Shown here: positions 58,908 to 64,000 of the stretch, one piece after another
How positions within the stretch are numbered: the first letter of the stretch is position 1
Layout of the letters: every line of letters begins with the position of its first letter
Assembly (NCBI RefSeq): GCF_029784165.1
Contig: NC_073695.1
Coordinates: 216,059,493 to 216,123,492, forward strand
Direction of reading: 5' to 3'
Length of the DNA: 64,000 nt
Origin: Wyeomyia smithii
Lineage: Eukaryota > Arthropoda > Insecta > Diptera > Culicidae
Program-made: the position numbers and the translations under genes
Notes under the pieces: model-generated
Told to the model about the DNA's origin: nothing
Seen by the model: only the letters and a program-made list of their open reading frames with translations
The model's database searches: none

Positions 58908-59282
58908 TAGTAATGGGAAAGTTATCGATATTTATCGTTAATATCGATAATTGCTTCATATTGATAATATCGTTAAGTATTAGCGCTAACAATAATTATC
59001 GATAAGTCGCAGGCGGCAGTTCAGGTGGCACAAAGTATACGAATTATTTCTTGCACTTGCAAATTATCATATAGTAGTTATCCAAAATAGTCAATAATTG
59101 TTCTCAATTCTCTACTGGCCGAATAGACTTCGGTAAAATTCACAAGTGAACAACCAGTATCCTTGCTTTTGCGACCTCGCACCGTCTGCAAAAATTATCG
59201 ATAATTCATCGATAATATCGATAAAAGCTTGGAAATTATCGATGTTATCGCTAACGATTTTGCTCGATATTTCCCATCACTA
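58908..59282. mobile_element. hAT-type MITE, 8-bp target duplication ATTCTACT
   Basis: The left end TAGTAATGGGAAA and the right end TTTCCCATCACTA are inverted repeats. The perfect 8-bp duplication ATTCTACT is at 58900-58907 and 59283-59290. Near each end are multiple ATCGATA/TATCGAT palindromes in inverted order. 375 bp, non-coding. Confidence 0.92.
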
Positions 59283-59499
59283 ATTCTACTTCAAAGACAA
59301 TTTCCACGTGTTGTAACGTGCTGGATCACGAAATCTATGTCTGTTATAGAAAACCTTCACGTTCACGAGGCATGACTGGAGAAACGCGTCTGATAATGCG
59401 GTAAAATTTTTAATGTCTTTTTCTGCAAATTATTGTACTCAGACAAAAACCTGTTTTGAATTGGATGAATTTTTTAGTGAATAAACGTTAACCGTTTGT

Positions 59500-60050
59500 T
59501 ATTCAAAGTCGCTCATGCTGATCGCAGCCTTTGCCCTGCCCCTACAGTGGGGGTTTACTAAATAAAGTAAAGTGAAAATTAGACAACTACAACAGAATTT
59601 GATTGCATCCCGCACAGAATGTCTGCTTGTGTTGATGCCAGAAAATTATTAACCTACAATTATTTGTTTATTTGCCTTGTAAAAGGCATTTTGCGGTTCA
59701 AAATCGGTTGCTGATCACAACCTTTGAGCTGCCCTAACAGTGGGGGAATCAAGACACACGGACAACATGCACTGTGGAAGCTATTTCACATTCAGTAAAT
59801 TAGACGGGTGCGACAAATTTAAATTGCTAGGATCCAACACAAAATGCTTGCTTGCGTTGTCAAAAATTATTAACTTTCAATGACTTGTTTACTTGCTTTA
59901 GAAAAGGCATTTTGATTTCCAAAACTGGATTTCCTGATGGCAATCTTCATGTTGCCACAACAGTGGGGGAATAATGGCAATCTGGCGAGGCGACACACAC
60001 TGAGAAGAACCGCGCTGCTTCTTAGACGTGGTGACCAACCACAGGGCTAG
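59500..60050 (+). repeat. Tandem repeats of about 235 bp with CAGTGGGGG motif
   Basis: Two nearly complete units (about 59574-59812 and 59813-60050) and a partial one before share AAAAGGCATTTTG, an AAATTATTAAC block and ACAGTGGGGG (near 59545, 59738 and 59961). Sequence between them has diverged. The last unit runs into the start region of the promoter-like module copy 3. Confidence 0.7.
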
Positions 60051-60124
60051 TGCTGCTGCTAAGGAAGGACGACTGCTGTTGTCGCTGTCTAGAACTATTA
60101 TGAGCTGCTTCGGCTGAAACAGGC

Positions 60125-60471
60125 TCTTATATAGGCCAAATAGCATGTTTTCAATTGCAAGGTATATGATTCTGTCGACCGTGCTTGGAAAGCAATCATA
60201 TAACGACCAATCACAGGACGTAATTTTCGTTTAAACAAGGTTTGACAATTATCAATAGTACAATAGTTTGCATAATCAATCAACAATTTTCTACATTTGG
60301 GTGGATGCGTGTATAATTTTCCAAACAATTGCTGCAAAAAAGAAGGAAATCGGTTGAAAACAAACTGATTTATAAGCATTTGAAAAGGGACATTTTTCGT
60401 CCCCTTTTCGTTAATAGTTTTCCTATTTACATTCCTATGTGGTAGGCTAAAGAAAAACGTAGTTCTGCGTC
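60125..60471 (-). promoter_or_regulatory. CCAAT/TATA module, copy 3
   Basis: Best preserved of the three. On the minus strand the distal block starts with the ACGTAG..CTGCGTC motif (60457-60471), then ATTGGTCG (CCAAT at 60207-60211), about 75 bp later CTATATAAGAGCCTGTTTC (TATA at 60125-60132), then a leader toward 60110. A frame from 60146 to 59898 starts MLFGLYKSLF but has no known domain. The layout resembles an RNA polymerase II core promoter; which gene it once drove is not clear. A histone-gene-type promoter is a possibility from the CCAAT and TATA spacing only. Confidence 0.45.
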
Positions 60472-60479
60472 AAAAAAAT

Positions 60480-61416
60480 ATTTAAAAACCATTTACACTT
60501 GATTTACATTTACAGATGACCCAAAAAAAATAATAACGACCCATTTTTGCACTTTCGAATTAGCCCCCTTGCTGAGATGGTAAAACGGATTGAAAGTACA
60601 ATTGAAAAATGTTAATCTATTTTGGGTGACGCATTACAAAATCTTCGAGTTCCAAATTCAGTTCTCCCAAGAATAAATGGCCTGCCAAAAATTCATTAGC
60701 CTGGATATAAAATGAGAAAAGTTATATCAGCAGTAGGGGCTCCAACAGAAAAATTAGCAAACTAGTTAGTAGAAGAGTTTCTAGCTATGCCCAAAAAACT
60801 TCCAAGTCGATCGGTTGAGAGCACAGGAAATTTTGTTGAAAATTTGAAGAATTCAGGTTAAGCTGCTTCTAATTAGTGGGGATTTGGGTTCATTTTTCCC
60901 AGTGTGCATTGGTGGAGGTGTGTGGATGATATAGTTTGTATTTTGAAAGGGACGGAACTTGAAACTTTTTTCTAACCACTAATAATACCCACAAAAATAT
61001 AAAATGAAAAAGAGCAGAACAACTGTCTCACTTTTTTGGATGTTGAACCAATCTAAGCTGAAATAAACCTGGCAGTCATCATTACTGGCCATGCCAATCT
61101 TCACCGTACCTTAAGGATATTAAAATTCTTTGATTTAATCTCTAGTGACGTCAGAAAGTCTAAGGACTTAATATTTGAGATTTTCAGGAAAATCACGAAT
61201 ACAAATCAGGCAATGCCCACAACTTCTAATCATTCCTTTTTAACACAAAATGGTTTCTTTCACCAAATGATTCACCGGAGAACAACTTTACCTTTCAGTA
61301 AAGCAGTCAAGAAAAAAAAATTGGAATACATTTTCGAAATTGCCAAGCTTAATGGTTACAAAGCAAGTGACATCCAAGGATTTTAAATTTAGTAAATCTT
61401 ACCTGAGGCCCTCTGG
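60480..61416. other. No recognisable gene (0.9 kb)
   Basis: AT-rich sequence with only short chance frames, and no repeat ends or structures that I recognise. Confidence 0.5.
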
Positions 61417-61558
61417 TTTTTTTTTTCGAGTAGACAAAACTTTTGAGCTCTGTCGGTAAATGAAACTCGAAGGTGAATTAATTTTTCCATACATTCCATT
61501 GTCACCCTCAGGCTGAGGGCCTCAGAGCTCAAAAGTTTTGTCTACTCGAAAAAAAATC
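61417..61558. repeat. Inverted repeat with 34-bp arms
   Basis: TTTTTTTTCGAGTAGACAAA, continuing through ACTTTTGAGCTC, is followed 70 bp later by its exact complement. Outside the left arm is CTGAGGCCCTC, inverted as GAGGGCCTCAG inside the right arm. Probably the core of a small foldback element; outer limits and duplication not found. Confidence 0.75.
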
Positions 61559-62815
61559 CCATGCACCCAAAAAATTCAAAAAATCAAAAAATTGTCGGAA
61601 TCGAAATTTTTATTTTGAAACCAAATGTCTTAAAAATACATAAAACTTCGAGATCTGCTGTTTTTAGCCTTTCAGGAAAATTCTTCAGCTCAAAATCTTT
61701 CTAACTTCCAGAATGTAGATTCAAAAATAGCACGTCCTGCGAAGAAATGCCAGTAGAATATAATTTCACAGACAAACAGACGTGCCACTCGATAACGATT
61801 TCATCGACCAGAAAATAACGATTATTTTGAAATTTTGCTTAGTGGGCAATAATGCCGCATGTGTCGCATAAGCAAGCGTGCACATTCATTATCAAAGACA
61901 AAAACCATCAGCAAAGACAAAAACCCTTTTACGAAAATAAGTTAGTAGGCAATAAGCTCACATGGTGGCGCAAGAGTGTATCGTTTCGAATAAGGACGAC
62001 GATTTTTCAGAATTTTTCTTCGAAGAGGCACGTCTGTTTGTCTGTGATGATATATCATACTCTACGTTCGTGTTGCATCGAATGTCTGTTCGTCTGTGGG
62101 GATGGAATTTTGTAACTAAACCTATGTCTATGCAGCCTCTGCACGATTGAGTTGGAATTTCTCATTGTGACTTTTTCGGAAAGTTGATTTCAATTGGCAC
62201 CCTATTGTTTAGGTCATACGATAAACAACAATTCGAATGTTGTTCTGGAATTGAACATTGACGGTTTCTACAAACAGCTCTTGCGTTGCACGGTAAGTAG
62301 TATCGCCTATGATAGCAGGAAACACTTCATCTTATATGCTGTTTTCTTTTATTCCCTCTCTTCAATATTCTCCCACCTTTCTATCTCTACTTCAACGTAA
62401 CCCGTATTTAGAGTGAATGACGTGAGCGCACCAATATATTGTTTTTTTTTTATCCCGTTTATCATGATATACATGATTGATCACCATGAAAGTCATTGAT
62501 TTAGATTACACTTTCTCAACCTACTTCTTTCGTAAATGCTCTTGAAATTCTCATTTATTTTCAATATTTTGTTCATATAATAATTTAATATTTAATCTTA
62601 AATTTTCCGTTTTATTCCTTTTTTGATAAAAAAAATTGTTTTCACAGTTTATATTAACTTTGCAATGATAAAACTACTACTTAAAACTTTGCTTAAAACA
62701 TCATAAACGTTTTCTATGTTTATTGGAATTGCATAATTATAAGTAATTGTTTTCAATATTCATACTAAATATAACATTTTATATGATTACAGACTGCTCC
62801 ATCATTTAAAAACAC
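61559..62815. other. No recognisable gene (1.3 kb)
   Basis: A plus-strand frame at 61852-62115 has no recognised domain. TAACGATTTCATCGAC and AATAACGATTATTTTG near 61795 are AT-rich chance palindromes. The remainder is AT-rich. Confidence 0.45.
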
Positions 62816-62824
62816 TGAATTCCG

Positions 62825-63175
62825 TTTTTACGCGACTTTTTTACGTGATTTTATTTTACACGATTTTTTACGTGATTTTTTCAAAATAACACTATTTTTA
62901 CGCAATTCTCTTGAAATTACGCGATTTGTGACATAGGAAACATTTGTATATGAACCAACAAGTAACACACACATACACATATGTACACTTACACACACAT
63001 ACAGACATACACACACACTTACCACATAGCGAAAGATTTTGTCAAAACCATGCAATCTTTTTTTACACGATTTGTTCTGAATCACGCGATTTTTTTTTAC
63101 ACGATTTGTTCAAAATTATGCGATTTTTTACGCGATTCTTTTTTTTTTGCGCGCACGCATCAATCGCGTAAAAAG
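62825..63175. repeat. TTTTTACGCGATTTT tandem repeats split by a CA-rich stretch
   Basis: Two blocks (62825-62935 and 63055-63140) of irregular units of 13-25 bp based on TTTTTTACGCGATTTG, separated by ACACACATACAC sequence at 62965-63020. The block closes with an inverted TCGCGTAAAAAG at 63165, suggesting both ends belong to one element. The TTTTTTACGCG core also forms the ends of the MITE at 24196-24532. Confidence 0.75.
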
Positions 63176-63329
63176 AGAACTTTTACTGCGTCCTGTTGTT
63201 TACATTCAAAGAAATAAAGAAATCAATGCAAATTGAAATAGAAAATATCGAAACTTTTCTACAACCGTCTGCATATGACACGAAAACCTTTTACGGAGTA
63301 ATTATATCTTAATTTATTACATTCAATAC

Positions 63330-63430
63330 AGTCATACCTCGATATAAGGCAACCTCGATATAAGGCATTCTCGATATAACGTAACTCGATATAACGTAAC
63401 TTTTACCTCGATATAACGTATTGAAATTGA
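63330..63430 (+). repeat. CTCGATATAACG end repeats of a probable DNA element
   Basis: After TA, CAGTCATACCTCGATATAAG starts a series of six CTCGATATAA(G/C)G units. This arrangement is typical of the end of pogo-like elements (a CAGT start with repeated CTCGATATAACG). The other end would lie beyond the window. Confidence 0.6.
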
Positions 63431-63440
63431 AAATAAATGA

Positions 63441-64000
63441 TACAGCAACTGTTTTCGGGGTATAAATTGCTTCAAAAAAATGTTTGCAGTAAGCTTTAAA
63501 ATTAATGAAACTAATGCGAAAATTGTCCTAAATGGGCATAAGAAAGGTTTAAGAATACTAATACGTGATGGAAAATAGGTTTTCACGCATTCTTCAGTAA
63601 CAATTCACAGTCTTGCATCAATTAGAAAAAAAAAATGTTCCTGCTTGTTGAAATTTTCTCTAAATGGGCATAAGAAAGGTTGAAAAATACTGATAGGTGA
63701 TGGGAAATGGGTTTTCGCACATCTTTGAGTAACTTTAAAAAAAATTTTTTTGCTTGTTGAAAATTGTCCTAAATGGGCATAAGAATAGTTTAAAAATACT
63801 GATAGGTGATAAGAAATAGGTTTTCACGCATCTTTGAGTAACCTGTGTAACATATGAAAAAAAAAATTTTTTTGCTTCTGAAAATATTCCTAAATGGGCA
63901 TAAGAAAGGTTTAAAAATACTGATAGGTGATGGAGAATGGGTTTTCGCGCATATTTGAATAACCATTAGCATTCTTGCATAAATAAAAAAAATTTTTTTT
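63441..64000 (+). repeat. Tandem repeats of 109-132 bp, running off the window
   Basis: The anchor TAAATGGGCATAAGAA occurs at 63529, 63661, 63770 and 63891, each followed by a GATGG-A-TGGGTTTTC-CGCAT block and an A/T homopolymer stretch of variable length, which explains the period changes. It probably lies inside the element whose left end is at 63330. The array continues past 64000. Confidence 0.88.

Noticed and set aside
62944..63217. Plus-strand frames rich in His, Thr and Phe
   Set aside because: They read through CA-rich and TTTTTACGCG tandem repeats.

Overview
The window looks like an intergenic, repeat-saturated piece of a culicine mosquito genome (Aedes-like). This is inferred from the AT-rich, intron-containing eukaryotic DNA, the density and types of transposons (I-like, RTE-like, R1/LOA-like and jockey-like non-LTR elements, ITm/mariner, pogo-like, hAT MITEs, tRNA-derived SINEs) and a secreted clip-less trypsin-like serine protease gene. 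I see no prokaryotic, viral or plasmid signature, no intact rRNA or tRNA gene and no CRISPR array. Only one host gene is convincingly intact.

Layout. 0-5 kb: two decayed minus-strand copies (360-1116, 3478-4640) of an unclassified repeat-borne protein family, with a dispersed repeat between them whose inverted partner lies at 49.9-50.6 kb. 5.7-7.2 kb: a dead mariner-type (ITm) transposon with TA target duplications, then a 104-bp MITE. 9.4 kb: a short near-perfect palindrome. 10.0-12.2 kb: a seven-exon plus-strand serine protease gene with a TATA box, signal peptide, one complete trypsin-like domain and a second domain that has lost its catalytic His and Ser. 12.3-14.9 kb: 3' pieces of two non-LTR elements, one split by an 816-bp MITE with 124-bp inverted ends. 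15.2 kb: a tRNA-derived SINE with a 14-bp target duplication. 15.8-22.2 kb: degenerate RTE-like elements. The second is split by a 4-kb foldback element, which itself carries a pogo-like element in one arm and, in its loop, a hAT MITE and gene-like sequence.

24.2-28.5 kb: a TA-flanked MITE and a 5'-truncated I-like retrotransposon with a nearly intact ORF2. 28.5-32.5 kb: no recognisable gene. 32.5-40.8 kb: a near full-length I-like element (ORF1 with zinc knuckles, ORF2 with frameshifts) abutting an R1/LOA-like element. 41.6-50.7 kb: a hAT MITE, a CGGGTT-rich tract, duplicated repeat blocks, two SINE pieces, a second large foldback with a nested TA-flanked element, and a jockey-like 3' end. 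51.9-53.7 kb: a SINE with a perfect 17-bp target duplication and a 302-bp almost perfect palindrome. 57.4-60.5 kb: repeated modules carrying CCAAT and TATA boxes on the minus strand, a hairpin, a minisatellite and a hAT MITE. 61-64 kb: inverted and tandem repeats running off the end.

Functionally, the protease is the only likely expressed protein. Everything else recognisable is mobile DNA at different stages of decay. Nested insertions with clean target duplications give a relative order of events: RTE-like element first, foldback into it, then the pogo-like element and hAT MITE into the foldback.
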